From Streptomyces luomodiensis (lineage in GTDB: Bacteria > Actinomycetota > Actinomycetes > Streptomycetales > Streptomycetaceae): a stretch of 64,000 bases of DNA. Under the pieces are notes generated by a model that saw nothing but the letters and a program-made list of their open reading frames with translations, was not told the DNA's origin and searched no databases. The DNA is taken from contig NZ_CP117522.1 of assembly GCF_031679605.1 (NCBI RefSeq), forward strand, positions 3,720,001-3,784,000, written 5' to 3'. Position 1 is the first letter of the stretch. Each line of letters begins with the position of its first letter. Both the position numbers and the translations under genes were made by a program. Positions 10,465 through 21,221 of this stretch are shown one piece after another.

Positions 10465-11107
10465 GGGAGCGTCGAACGGGTCGGGCGGGCCCATCAGGGT
10501 CCTGCTGGCCGATGACCATCCCGTGGTGCGGGAGGGGCTGAGCGCCATGCTGGACTCCGCCGAGGGGATCACGGTGGTCGGACAGGCCGGTTCCGGTGAG
10601 GAGGCGGTGGTCCAGGCGGTCGCGCTGCGGCCGGACATCACCCTGCTGGACCTGCGCATGGGCGGCATGGACGGGGTCGAGGCCACCGGGCAGATCCTGC
10701 GGCAGGTGCCGGCCTGCAAGGTGGTCATCGTGACCACCTACGAGGACGACTCCGACATCCTGCGGGCGGTGGAGGCGGGCGCCGCGGGCTATCTGCTGAA
10801 GGGCAGCTCACGTCAGGAGCTGATCGAGGCGGTGCAGACCGCGGCGCGCGGCGAGACGGTGCTCACCCCCTCGCTCGCGGGCAAGCTCTTCCGCACCCGG
10901 GTGGCCGAGCCGTCCCCGCTCTCCAACCGTGAGCGGGAGGTGCTGCGGCTGGTCGGCCGGGGGCTGACCAACGCCGAGATCGGCGCGGAGCTGTTCGTCA
11001 GCGAGGCCACGGTCAAGACGCATCTGCTGCGCTCGTATCGGAAGCTCGGCGTCTCCGACCGCACGGCCGCGGTGCTGAAGGCCATGGAGCAGGGCCTGCT
11101 CTCCTGA
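10457..11107 (+). CDS. NarL/FixJ-family response regulator
   Basis: A 216-aa regulator. The receiver domain (residues 13-130) has the acidic pair DD19-20, phospho-acceptor Asp65 in LLDLRMGG, Thr/Tyr near 95 and Lys near 115 in YLLKGS. The LuxR-type HTH covers about 150-210 (LSNREREVLRLVGRGLTNAE, then EATVKTHLLRSYRKL). It is the DNA-binding partner of the kinase at 9184 and is translationally coupled to it. It ends 34 bp from the oppositely oriented LAL gene. Target genes are not evident from the window. Confidence 0.93.
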   Translation: MAEGASNGSGGPIRVLLADDHPVVREGLSAMLDSAEGITVVGQAGSGEEAVVQAVALRPDITLLDLRMGGMDGVEATGQILRQVPACKVVIVTTYEDDSDILRAVEAGAAGYLLKGSSRQELIEAVQTAARGETVLTPSLAGKLFRTRVAEPSPLSNREREVLRLVGRGLTNAEIGAELFVSEATVKTHLLRSYRKLGVSDRTAAVLKAMEQGLLS

Positions 11108-11141
11108 CCTCGGCGGTGCGGTCAGCAGAGCCGGGAGGCCC

Positions 11142-13955
11142 TCACACCGTGCCCGTCAGACTGCTGTCGGAGAGCTTCGCGGGCAGGTCGCGGCGGCGCT
11201 TGACGTTCAGCTTGCGGTAAATGCGGGTCAGGTGCTGCTCCACGGTGCTGACGGTGACGTACAGCTTGGAGGCGATCTCCCGGTTGGTGTTGCCGTGCGC
11301 GGCCAGTACCGCGATCCGCACCTCGGCCTCGGTCAGGGCCTCCACATCGCGCTGCGCCTCCGACCCCTGGCCCGGCTGTGCGGCGGCCGCGGCGAACTCG
11401 CCGCTGTCCGCGTGCCGGGGCATCAGCTCGCGGCACAGCGGATCGGCGCCGCAGGTCTTGGCCACGTGCCAGGCCTTGCGGACGAACACCCGGCCCCGGT
11501 TGAAGTCGCCCAGGGAGCGGTAGGCGCGGCCGAGTTCGCCGAGGGCGATGGCCAGCTGGACGCGGTCGTCGCCGCCCTCCAGGATCTCGACGGCCTCCTT
11601 GAGCCGGGGCACCCGGCGCTTGAGTTCGTCGGTGCGGGCCAGGACGACCAGCAGGGCGCCGCGCAGCCGGGCGTCGTCCGGGCCCCGCCGCAGCTGCTCC
11701 TCGGCCAGCGCGCGGGCGCGCCCCGGGTCGCCGAGGGCCAGCCAGGTCTCGGCGGCGTCCAGCCGCCAGGGGGACAGCAGGGGCATGTCCATCCGCCAGG
11801 TGTCCATCAGCTCACCGGCGGCCGTGAAGTCGCCGAGCGCGGCGTGGTAACGGCCGGTGGCCAGATGGCAGCGGCCCCTCGCCCGCAGGTAGAACAGCCC
11901 GGGGAGGGTCTGGAAGAGCTCGTCGGGCAGGGGCTGTTCGAGCAGCGCCATGGCCTCGTCGTAGTGGCCCATCCCGGTCTCGGCCTGGATCAGGGTGGAC
12001 AGCAGCAGCCCGATGCCCACGCCCCAGCCCTGGACCGAGATCCGCGACATCGCCGTGCGCGCCTGGTGCGCGGCGACCTGGAGATCGCCCTGGCGCAGCG
12101 CGATCTCGGCCCGTACGGCGGACAGCAGCGCCTGCCAGGTGGGCACGCGGCGGGCGGAGCACTCGCCCAGCAGCCGCTCGCACCAGGACAGGGCGAGGTC
12201 GAGCCGGCCGGCCAGGACCAGCGCCAGCAGCGCCACGACCAGCGGCTGGAGGGTGCTGTCGCTCAGGTGGTAGCGCTGGAGGACCCGTTCCGCCTCGATG
12301 ACGGCCCGGTCGACCTGGCCCTCGGTGAGCGCGGCGGACATGGTGGCCGCGGCGTGGGCGTAGGCCAGGCCGGCCATGTCGCGGGGGGCGCCGGTGGCCG
12401 CCGGGCTGCCGGTGCCGACGGTGGGCAGGCGGTCGCGCAGCGGGGGGCTGAGCATCGTCAGCCACTGGGCGGAGGCGGAGACGGCGGCGGTCATCGCGGG
12501 GTCGTCGCCGCCGGCGCGGGCCGAGCGGGTCAGCGCACAGACGGCGTCGGCGGCCGCGTCCAGCCGTCCCGACCAGGCGAGGTAGGAGGTGGTCGGGGCG
12601 ACGTCGCGCGGGGCGAGCCGGCCCTTCCGGGCGCCCTCGATGAGCTCGGGCAGATGGCTTTCGGCGGCGGCCGGGCCGATCCGCCAGGCGACGCCGACCA
12701 GCCGGGCCTTGAGGGCGGTGCGCTCGGGGCCGGGCTCGCAGGCGTGGTGGGCGTATTCGAGGCAGCGGAGCGCGAACTCCAGCTCCTCCTCGACCAGGGC
12801 GAACTCGGCGGCCTCGCGCAGCACGGGGACGGTCCAGCGCTCGGCGTCCTGCCGGGCGGAGACCAGCTGGCGGGCGACGTCGAGCGCGGAGGCGCCGTCG
12901 GTGTGCAGCAGCCGGGCGGCGCGGGCGTGCAGGGTGGAGCGGGCGGGCGCGGGGATCGCGTCGAGCACCGCGGTACGGGCCACCTCGTCGCGGAAGGTGT
13001 TGTGTTCCAGGAGGCCGCACTGGTGCAGGTCCTGGATGCCCTGGTGGACCGTGTTGACGCTCAGGTCGAGGAGCTGGCCGAGCAGCCGCGGGGAGCGGGC
13101 GTCGCCGAGCACGGCGATCCCGCGGGCGATCCGCAGCGCCTCGGGTTCGCCGCGGTGCAGACAGCCGAGGACGGCGTGGGCGAACGCCTCGCCGGGCACG
13201 GGCCGTTGCTGCGCCTCGCCGTGCTCGCCCACGGTCCGCCAGTCCTCCAGCAGGGCGCGCAGCAGCAGCGGGTTGCCGCCGGAGACGCGGTGGCATTCGG
13301 GGGCCAGGCGGGCGGCGACGGTGGCGGACAGGGAGCCGGACAGCGCCTCGGCGACCCCGGCCTCGGTGAGCATGTGCAGCCGCATGCGGACGCAGTTGGG
13401 CTGGCGGAGCAGTTCGGCGTGGAAGGTGAACTGTTCCTGGCGGAGCCGGGGCGATTCGGTGAGGACGATGAGGACCTTCGCCTGACGCACCCGGCGGGCC
13501 AGATGGAGCAGGAATTCCAGGGACTGGCCGTCGCCGCAGTGCACATCGTCGACGAGGACGACAAGAGTGCGATCGTCGACCATGCGCAGCAGTACCGAGG
13601 TGATCTGGGACATCACGTGCATACGTCCCGCGGCGGTGCTTTCCGGTGCGTTACCGTCCAGCAGCGCGATCGCCTCGGACCGTACGTCGGCGGGCATCGC
13701 GGCGTTGTCGAAGATCTTGCGGAGAATGCCGAAGGGAAGGTCGCTCTCGGCGCGCGAACCGGCCGCTTCCAGGAGCAGTGCGCCCTGGTCGATGGCGTGT
13801 TCGGCGAAGGTGTTCAGCAGCGTGGTCTTCCCGCTGGCCACCGCGCCACTGACCAGAGCCAGCCGGCCTCGGCCCTGCGTCGCACCGCGCAGCATGTCGC
13901 GCAGCGCCGACAGGTGGTTCTCGCACTCGAAGAGGTTCGCAGGCAAAGAATTCAT
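11142..13955 (-). CDS. LAL-family (large ATP-binding LuxR) transcriptional activator
   Basis: A 937-aa regulator of the PikD/RapH type. Walker A is SGAVASGKTT (residues 36-45) and a Walker B-like LVVLVDDVHCGDGQSLEFL lies near 125-140. A long helical, TPR-like middle region follows, then a C-terminal LuxR HTH (about 865-925: ALTEAEVRIAVLAAHGNTN, STVEQHLTRIYRKLNVKRR). Such proteins are typically pathway-specific activators of macrolide PKS clusters. Start ATG 13955 sits behind GGGGG; upstream in-frame sequence overlaps the thioesterase gene and lacks the conserved pattern. It lies 104 bp downstream of the type II thioesterase in the same direction. I infer that it activates the PKS at 1-6060, but the nine-gene-scale gap makes this uncertain. 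Confidence 0.9.
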   Translation of the reverse strand: MNSLPANLFECENHLSALRDMLRGATQGRGRLALVSGAVASGKTTLLNTFAEHAIDQGALLLEAAGSRAESDLPFGILRKIFDNAAMPADVRSEAIALLDGNAPESTAAGRMHVMSQITSVLLRMVDDRTLVVLVDDVHCGDGQSLEFLLHLARRVRQAKVLIVLTESPRLRQEQFTFHAELLRQPNCVRMRLHMLTEAGVAEALSGSLSATVAARLAPECHRVSGGNPLLLRALLEDWRTVGEHGEAQQRPVPGEAFAHAVLGCLHRGEPEALRIARGIAVLGDARSPRLLGQLLDLSVNTVHQGIQDLHQCGLLEHNTFRDEVARTAVLDAIPAPARSTLHARAARLLHTDGASALDVARQLVSARQDAERWTVPVLREAAEFALVEEELEFALRCLEYAHHACEPGPERTALKARLVGVAWRIGPAAAESHLPELIEGARKGRLAPRDVAPTTSYLAWSGRLDAAADAVCALTRSARAGGDDPAMTAAVSASAQWLTMLSPPLRDRLPTVGTGSPAATGAPRDMAGLAYAHAAATMSAALTEGQVDRAVIEAERVLQRYHLSDSTLQPLVVALLALVLAGRLDLALSWCERLLGECSARRVPTWQALLSAVRAEIALRQGDLQVAAHQARTAMSRISVQGWGVGIGLLLSTLIQAETGMGHYDEAMALLEQPLPDELFQTLPGLFYLRARGRCHLATGRYHAALGDFTAAGELMDTWRMDMPLLSPWRLDAAETWLALGDPGRARALAEEQLRRGPDDARLRGALLVVLARTDELKRRVPRLKEAVEILEGGDDRVQLAIALGELGRAYRSLGDFNRGRVFVRKAWHVAKTCGADPLCRELMPRHADSGEFAAAAAQPGQGSEAQRDVEALTEAEVRIAVLAAHGNTNREIASKLYVTVSTVEQHLTRIYRKLNVKRRRDLPAKLSDSSLTGTV

Positions 13956-13973
13956 CCCCCGAGGGACGCCCTC

Positions 13974-14003
13974 CGATGCCCCTGACGGACCGCCGGGGCA
14001 TCG
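13974..14003 (-). promoter_or_regulatory. Inverted repeat between thioesterase and LAL genes
   Basis: CGATGCCCC (13974-13982) and GGGGCATCG (13995-14003) are perfect 9-bp arms around a 12-nt loop, just upstream of the LAL start codon. It could be a partial terminator or attenuator limiting read-through from the thioesterase gene, or an operator for the LAL gene. Confidence 0.5.
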
Positions 14004-14059
14004 AGCGTGGCGCGCGGTGTTGTGCAATGCGTCGGCTAGGTTTCCTGAAGCGGTCCGGC

Positions 14060-14845
14060 TCAGGGTTTCGGTCCCGAAAGCGCCTCCGCGACGAGACTCA
14101 TGATCTGCGCTTGATGTCCGGCCAAGAAGAAATGGCCGCCCGGGAACACCCGGATGTCGAACGCCCCGGTGGTGTGCGACCGCCATGCCGTGGCCTCATC
14201 GAGGCTGGTCCTGGGGTCGTTGTCGCCGGTCAGCACGGTGATCGGCGAGCGGACGGCGGCGTCGGGCGCGGAGCGGTAGGTCTCGATCGCCTTGTAGTCA
14301 CCGCGGATCGCCGGCATCGCCATGCGCAGGATCTCCTCATTTCCGAGAATGCGTGAATCGGTGCCGCTGAGCAGCTTCATCTCGCGTACGACACCGTCGT
14401 CATCACGCCGGTGCACATTCTCGTCGCGGTAACGGGAGGGGGCCCGGCGGCCCGAGGCGAAGAGGGCGCGCGCGGAGAACCCCGCATCGGCCTCCTCCAG
14501 ACGGCGGGTCACCTCGAACGCGAGCACGGCGCCCATGCTGTGCCCGAAGAAGACGACCGGGAGATCGAGCCAGGGCGTCAACTCCGCCGCGATGGCGTCC
14601 GCGTACTCCCCGATGTTGTCGATCAGCGGTTCATGCCGCCGGTCCTGACGCCCCGGATACTGCACGCACAGGACATCGGCGGACGAGGAAAGCGTTTGGG
14701 ACATCGGGAAGAAGAACGGCGCCGAACCCCCGGCGTGCGGCAGACAGACCAGCCGGGCGCGACTGCTCGGCGCCGGATGGAATCGTCGTATCCAGACGCT
14801 GTCTTCTCGCGGTGCACCCATGCGTGGGGAATGTCTTTCACTCAT
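14060..14845 (-). CDS. Type II (editing) thioesterase
   Basis: A 261-aa alpha/beta hydrolase of the GrsT/TEII family that removes wrong acyl groups from carrier proteins of PKS or NRPS enzymes. The nucleophile is Ser103 in GHSMG, with acid Asp210 in TGDNDP and His238 in GGHFFL. The entry motif LVCLPHAGGSAPFF (about residues 32-45) and YPGRQDR are typical. Start ATG 14845 is preceded by a TTG and a weak ribosome site; ATG 14821 is an alternative. The gene lies upstream of the LAL gene in the same direction, which supports a link to the polyketide pathway. Confidence 0.93.
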   Translation of the reverse strand: MSERHSPRMGAPREDSVWIRRFHPAPSSRARLVCLPHAGGSAPFFFPMSQTLSSSADVLCVQYPGRQDRRHEPLIDNIGEYADAIAAELTPWLDLPVVFFGHSMGAVLAFEVTRRLEEADAGFSARALFASGRRAPSRYRDENVHRRDDDGVVREMKLLSGTDSRILGNEEILRMAMPAIRGDYKAIETYRSAPDAAVRSPITVLTGDNDPRTSLDEATAWRSHTTGAFDIRVFPGGHFFLAGHQAQIMSLVAEALSGPKP

Positions 14846-14909
14846 CAAGCAATCCGTGGGGGGGACAAGAACAGCACTGCCCCCTTCATGACTAACACGA
14901 CCGATGATG

Positions 14910-14924
14910 TAGGGGGCACCCCTA
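14910..14924 (-). promoter_or_regulatory. TAGGGG-N3-CCCCTA palindrome upstream of thioesterase
   Basis: A perfect 6-bp palindrome, TAGGGG-GCA-CCCCTA, lies 65 bp upstream of the thioesterase start codon. It shares the CCCCTA word with the phased repeats upstream of the PKS at 6109-6145, which suggests one regulator for both. The binding protein is unknown; the LAL protein is the nearest candidate. Confidence 0.45.
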
Positions 14925-14939
14925 AGTTTACGGGGATCC

Positions 14940-17042
14940 TCATTGACTGGGCCCTCGGGGCGTGCGCGACTGCCGGGCGCTCTTGCTGAGCGCCTCCGAC
15001 AGATCGTCCAGCGCGTCCACGAGTTGCTCGGCGCCGCGCAGCGCCACCCCCGGCGGGTCCCCGGCCGTCCGCTGCCACCGCTCCAGCGACCGGTGCACCG
15101 CCGCCCAGTGCGGCGGCCGCCGTTCGCGTACCGCCTCGACCGCCTCCGGCATCGCCTGCCGCAGCGCCGCGGCGAAGTCCTCGGCCTCCGCGGACGGGGG
15201 CACATCACGCTCCGGCAGATGCGCCTCCAGCAGCATGACGACCCGTCCCATCGTGGACAGCGCCGTCTGCGCGGCCCGCGCCGCGCGCCGCGACAGTCCG
15301 CGGTGGCGCACCGGTTCCCGGTGGGCCTGTGCCTCGCTCTGCTCCCAGGCGGCCCGCGCCGCGCGGGCGTCCAGCAGGGCGTCCCGCACCTGACGGGGGC
15401 GGCGGTCGGCGGGGCGGGCGTAGGCGTCGAGGACGGCGGTGGCGAACGAGCCGTTGGCGGCCAGCCAGTCGGCGAGCCGGTCCCGCAGCCGTGGTGTCTC
15501 CCAGGCGGGGAAGACCGCGTAGGCGGCCATCGCCAGCACCCCGCCGAGCAGGGTCAGCGCCACCCGCGCCTGGACGGTCTGCTGCCATGCCTCGCCCGGG
15601 ATGCTGAGCAGGAAGACGACATACGCGCTCACACACGCGGAGGTCACGATGAAACCGGTGCGCAGCAGCAGATACATCGACAGCACGCACAGCACGGCCA
15701 GCGTGGTGCTCAGATAGGGGCCGGGGTGGACCAGCGCCACCAGGCCACCGCCGACCAGCACCCCCGCCAGGGTGCCGAGGAAGCGGGCGATACCACGGGA
15801 GTACGTCTGGGCGAAGTCCGGCCGCAGGACCATCGTGGAGGTCAGCGGCGCCCAGTAGGCGTGCCCCAGCGGCAGGGCCGTGGACAGCAGATAGCCGCTG
15901 ACGGCGACCGCGCACAGGCGCACCGCGTGCCGCAGCACCGGCGAGGACCAGCGGGCCTCGCGGCGGACGGCGCGCAGCGCCGCGGTCACGGTGCCCGCGA
16001 TACCGGGGCGGGGCAGGAAGCGGTGGACCATCCGGCCTTCGGCGGACACCTCCTCCACCGGCTCGTCGGACGCCTCCACCACGTCCGCCACCAGCGAGAT
16101 GAGCCGCAGCGCGGCGCGGCGGGGGGCGCCGGTCAGCTGCCCGCCGTCCTCCGGCACCCGCACCACGGACATGGCGTCGGAGGGCACCCGCACCGGTTTG
16201 CCGTGGCGGATGGCGTGGGCCACGGCGTCCAGCACGGTGCCCGTGGCGGCCAGCAGTTCCCGCACCCGGTCGCGCTCCGGCCCCTCCTCGGGGGCGCCGA
16301 CCACCGGGTCGGCGAGCGAGGCGAGCACCGGGCGGATCCGCTCGGCCAGCAGCCGGTAGCCCCGCAGCTGGCGCGGGCGGCGCCGGGCCTGACGCGGTGT
16401 GAGGGCGGCGGCGCTGCGGGCCTCCATCAGCGGCTTGGGGTCGAACGGCGCCACCGGGTCGTGGCGCAGCCGGCGGGCGTAGTCCGCGACGGCGGCGAGC
16501 GCGTCCGCGAGGGCGTCGCGCTGCACACCCCAGGGCCGCACCGGGAAGAGCACGATCAGCAGGGCCTGCACCACGCCGCCGACCCCGATCAGCAGGGCGT
16601 GTCCCAGGGCGCCCAGGACCGAGGTCGGCAGGGTGACCGTGATCAGCATGACGGCCACCATCTGGGTGGAGACCAGCCCGGAGACCGGGCCGACCGCCCA
16701 TGACATGCCGGTCAGCAGCGTCCATACGGCGAGCATGAGGACGAAGCTGAGGGTGTGGGCGGCGGCCAGATAGCCGAGGAAGGTGGACACCGCGAGGAGG
16801 GCCGAGGCGGACAGCGCCAGCCAGGGACGGGGGCGCCAACTGCGCTGGAAGGTGGCGATCCCGGCGGAGAACGCGCCGAACGCCGCCGAGACGGCGAGCG
16901 TCGTGGAGCCGAGCCACAGCGCCACTGTGACGACGAGCGCGACACCGCCCGCGGCGCGGACCGCCACCAGCGGTTCGGTCCTGGTGCGCTCGATCGCGAG
17001 TCCCGTCCGGGCGGTCTCCTTCAACGCGTGCGACCAGGTCAT
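14940..17042 (-). CDS. FUSC-family membrane protein (aromatic acid exporter-like)
   Basis: A 700-aa membrane protein with two clusters of about five to six transmembrane helices (residues 28-165 and 375-500). Each cluster is followed by a soluble helical region. HAYWAPLTSTMVLRPDFAQTYSRGIAR (in two parts, near 395-420) is the FUSC/YccS-type signature. The family is linked to efflux of small aromatic acids, though substrates are mostly unproven. Start ATG 17042 is followed by a polar 25-residue leader. The gene ends 95 bp before the thioesterase start, in the same direction. Confidence 0.85.
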   Translation of the reverse strand: MTWSHALKETARTGLAIERTRTEPLVAVRAAGGVALVVTVALWLGSTTLAVSAAFGAFSAGIATFQRSWRPRPWLALSASALLAVSTFLGYLAAAHTLSFVLMLAVWTLLTGMSWAVGPVSGLVSTQMVAVMLITVTLPTSVLGALGHALLIGVGGVVQALLIVLFPVRPWGVQRDALADALAAVADYARRLRHDPVAPFDPKPLMEARSAAALTPRQARRRPRQLRGYRLLAERIRPVLASLADPVVGAPEEGPERDRVRELLAATGTVLDAVAHAIRHGKPVRVPSDAMSVVRVPEDGGQLTGAPRRAALRLISLVADVVEASDEPVEEVSAEGRMVHRFLPRPGIAGTVTAALRAVRREARWSSPVLRHAVRLCAVAVSGYLLSTALPLGHAYWAPLTSTMVLRPDFAQTYSRGIARFLGTLAGVLVGGGLVALVHPGPYLSTTLAVLCVLSMYLLLRTGFIVTSACVSAYVVFLLSIPGEAWQQTVQARVALTLLGGVLAMAAYAVFPAWETPRLRDRLADWLAANGSFATAVLDAYARPADRRPRQVRDALLDARAARAAWEQSEAQAHREPVRHRGLSRRAARAAQTALSTMGRVVMLLEAHLPERDVPPSAEAEDFAAALRQAMPEAVEAVRERRPPHWAAVHRSLERWQRTAGDPPGVALRGAEQLVDALDDLSEALSKSARQSRTPRGPSQ

Positions 17043-17124
17043 ACGGCGAGACTACGGGGTGGTCCGGGGAGAACTGAACCACCCGTTCCGGTCTGGTTCC
17101 CCCCGGGACCGCCCCTGGCGGGGA

Positions 17125-17580
17125 TCAGTCCCCGGGCGCGCAGTCCACCTCCAGGAGCTGGAGCGGCCGGCTGCCGTCGAGGTCCACATACGCGGTGAAG
17201 GTCGCGGTCCGCGGCTCCTGAGCCCAGTGGGTGGTGATGGTCGCCCAGCCGACCCGCGCGGACTGGGCCGTGGTCACCTCGCCGACCTCGATGTCCGCCG
17301 GTTCGTTCTGCGCGCACAGCAGCAGGTCGTAGCCGGGCGTCTGGGCGTTCCGCTCCTTGAGCTGGTCGGAGACCAGGTAATCCCGCTCCCAGGGGCGCGG
17401 GCCGTGGTTGCCGTAGAAGCCTTCCAGGAAGTGGTGGATCTCCTCGGCGGTGTAGCGGCCGTTCGGGTCGGTCCGGTCGGTGGCCGAGGCGGGCGCCCCG
17501 GCGGCCAGGGCGAGTCCGAGGCCGAGCGCGGCCACGCAGCCGCCGGCCACCGCGGCGCGGGAACGAAGCGAACGAAGCAT
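17125..17580 (-). CDS. Small secreted protein of unknown function
   Basis: A 151-aa protein with a clear Sec signal peptide: positive MLRSLRSR, a hydrophobic core to about residue 28, and an APASA cleavage site near residue 33. The mature part (about 118 aa) is hydrophilic, with two cysteines (LLLCAQ and EVDCAPGD) that could form a disulfide. No family is recognised. It lies 82 bp upstream of the FUSC gene in the same direction, so co-transcription is possible. Confidence 0.75.
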   Translation of the reverse strand: MLRSLRSRAAVAGGCVAALGLGLALAAGAPASATDRTDPNGRYTAEEIHHFLEGFYGNHGPRPWERDYLVSDQLKERNAQTPGYDLLLCAQNEPADIEVGEVTTAQSARVGWATITTHWAQEPRTATFTAYVDLDGSRPLQLLEVDCAPGD

Positions 17581-17733
17581 GACATATCCCCCTGTGTACG
17601 GTCGTGCGCTGATGATTCGCGCTGATTCGCCCCATGTTCGGGCGAGTACCCAGGTAGACCCGTCAGCGGTCCGAAAGGTTGCCTCAACTGTCCCTGGGAC
17701 ATGGGCACTCCCACGCCGCCCGCTGTCCCCGTC

Positions 17734-17759
17734 CCCTGCCGGACCCGGGCCCGGCAGGG
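17734..17759 (-). terminator. Terminator of the iol operon
   Basis: CCCTGCCGG (17734-17742) and CCGGCAGGG (17751-17759) form a 9-bp perfect stem with an 8-nt loop, extendable to 12 bp with one bulge. It lies 23 bp past the mmsA stop codon and fits the end of the leftward inositol operon. Confidence 0.75.
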
Positions 17760-17781
17760 ACGGAGCGGGGAGCAGGGCGCC

Positions 17782-19278
<1,497 letters not shown>

Positions 19279-19307
19279 GGGTGCGGGGCCTTTCTCCCGA
19301 AAACGTC

Positions 19308-19335
19308 TCCCTCGAAACGTCTCTCTCGAAAACGT
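19308..19335. repeat. Three short tandem CGAAAACGTCT repeats between iolD and mmsA
   Basis: CGAAAACGTCTCC, CTCGAAACGTCTCT and CTCGAAAACGTC follow one another with a 13-14 bp period in the 56-bp gap between iolD and mmsA. The repeats may tune translation of mmsA in the operon mRNA, or be simple slippage products. Confidence 0.6.
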
Positions 19336-21221
19336 CAGAGGTGGCGGCGGCGTGCGGCGGCCTGCCGGTCGTAGTCCTCGCGGGCCTTCACGGCGGCGGG
19401 GCGGGTCGCGGTCTGGGCGACGGGCACGTCCCACCACGCCTGTGCCTCGGGTGCGCCCGGCGCCGTACCGGCCGTCTCGGTCTCCACGTACACACAGGTG
19501 GGCCGGTCCGAGGCGCGGGCCGCGGCGAGCGCCTCGCGCAGCTCGCGCACGCTCTTCGCGCGCAGCACGCCCATGCCGAGCGAGGCCGCGTTGGCGGCCA
19601 GATCGACCGGGAGCGGATCGCCGGTGTACTGGCCGTCGGCCGCCCGGAAGCGGTAGGCGGTGCCGAACCGCTCGGCGCCGGTGGTCTCCGACAGACCGCC
19701 GATCGAGGCGTAGCCGTGGTTCTGGACCAGCACGACGTTGATGTTGATGCCCTCCTGGACCGCGGTGACGATCTCGGTGGGCATCATCAGATACGTACCG
19801 TCGCCGACCAGCGCCCAGACCGGGGTGCCGGGCGCCGCGAGCCGTACGCCGATGGCGCCGGGGATCTCGTAGCCCATGCAGGAGTAGCCGTACTCCAGGT
19901 GGTACTGGCGCGGGGAGCGGGCGCGCCACAGCTTGTGGAGGTCGCCCGGCAGCGACCCGGCCGCGTTGATCACCACGTCCTCGTCGCCGACGACCGCGTC
20001 CAGGGCGCCCAGGACCTGGGTCTGGGACGGGCGGGCGGTCTCGTCCCCGGCGGCGAAGGCGGCGTCCACCCGGCGCTCCCACGCGGCCTTGCCGGTGCGG
20101 TACTCGGCCTCGTACGTCTCGTCGACCCGGTGGCCCGCCAGCTCGGCGGTGAGCGCTTCGAGCCCGGCGCGGGCATCGGCGACCAGGGTGGTGGCGCCCA
20201 GTTTGTGGGCGTCGAACGGCGTGATGTTGAGGTTGAGGAAGCGGACGGCCGGGTCCGCGAACAGGGTCGCGGAGGCGGTGGTGAAGTCGCTGTAGCGGGT
20301 GCCCACACCGATGACCAGGTCGGCGGTGCGGGCGAGGTCGTCCGCGACGGCGGTGCCGGTGTGGCCGATACCGCCGATGTCGGCGGGGTGGTCGTAGCGC
20401 AGCGAGCCCTTGCCCGCCTGGGTGGAGGCCACCGGGATGCCGGTGGCGTCGACGAGGGCGCGCAGGCTGTCCTCGGCCTCGCTGTGGTGGATTCCGCCGC
20501 CCGCGACGATCAGCGGCCGGCGGGCGGCGCGGATCGCCTGCGCGGCGGCGGCCACCTCGGCCGCCTCCGGGGCGGGGCGGCGGACCGGCCAGACCCGGTC
20601 GGCGAAGAACTCCTCGGGCCAGTCGAACGCCTCGGCCTGCACGTCCTGCGGCAGGGCCAGGGTGACGGCGCCGGTCTCGGCCGGGTCCGCCAGCACCCGC
20701 ATGGCCTGGAGCGCGGCCGGGATCAGCGCCTCGGGGCGCACCACCCGGTCGAAGTAGCGGGAGACCGGGCGCAGCGCGTCGTTCACCGAGATGTCGCCCG
20801 CGTACGGCACTTCGAGCTGCTGGAGCACCGGGTCGGCGGGGCGGGTGGTGAAGATGTCGCCGGGCAGCAGCAGCACCGGCAGCCGGTTGACGGTGGCGAG
20901 CGCGGCACCGGTGACGAGATTGGTGGCGCCGGGGCCGATGGAGGTGGTGACGGCCTGGGCGGCGAGCCGGTTGTTGTGGCGGGCGTAGCCGACCGCCGCG
21001 TGCACCATCGCCTGCTCGTTACGGCCCTGGAGGTACGGCATGGTGTCCGGCCCGGACTCCAGCAGCGCCTGGCCGAGCCCGGCCACATTGCCGTGGCCGA
21101 AGATGCCCCAGGTGGCGTTGATCAGGCGCCGCCGCCGCCCGTCCCGCTCGGTGTACTGGTGGGCCAGGAACTCCACCAGGGCCTGGGCGACGGTCAGCCG
21201 TCGCACTGCCGACGTGTTCAT
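19335..21221 (-). CDS. iolD: 3D-(3,5/4)-trihydroxycyclohexane-1,2-dione hydrolase
   Basis: A 628-aa thiamine-diphosphate enzyme that opens the ring of diketo-inositol to 5-deoxy-glucuronate. The cofactor-activating Glu69 region is LQGRNEQAMVHAAVGYA. The ThDP/metal motif begins GDGTYLMMPTEIV and ends near QNHGY (about residues 460-495). Length and the N-terminal RRLTVAQALVEFL match IolD. Its start codon overlaps the iolB stop (ATGA). Confidence 0.95.
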   Translation of the reverse strand: MNTSAVRRLTVAQALVEFLAHQYTERDGRRRRLINATWGIFGHGNVAGLGQALLESGPDTMPYLQGRNEQAMVHAAVGYARHNNRLAAQAVTTSIGPGATNLVTGAALATVNRLPVLLLPGDIFTTRPADPVLQQLEVPYAGDISVNDALRPVSRYFDRVVRPEALIPAALQAMRVLADPAETGAVTLALPQDVQAEAFDWPEEFFADRVWPVRRPAPEAAEVAAAAQAIRAARRPLIVAGGGIHHSEAEDSLRALVDATGIPVASTQAGKGSLRYDHPADIGGIGHTGTAVADDLARTADLVIGVGTRYSDFTTASATLFADPAVRFLNLNITPFDAHKLGATTLVADARAGLEALTAELAGHRVDETYEAEYRTGKAAWERRVDAAFAAGDETARPSQTQVLGALDAVVGDEDVVINAAGSLPGDLHKLWRARSPRQYHLEYGYSCMGYEIPGAIGVRLAAPGTPVWALVGDGTYLMMPTEIVTAVQEGININVVLVQNHGYASIGGLSETTGAERFGTAYRFRAADGQYTGDPLPVDLAANAASLGMGVLRAKSVRELREALAAARASDRPTCVYVETETAGTAPGAPEAQAWWDVPVAQTATRPAAVKAREDYDRQAAARRRHL

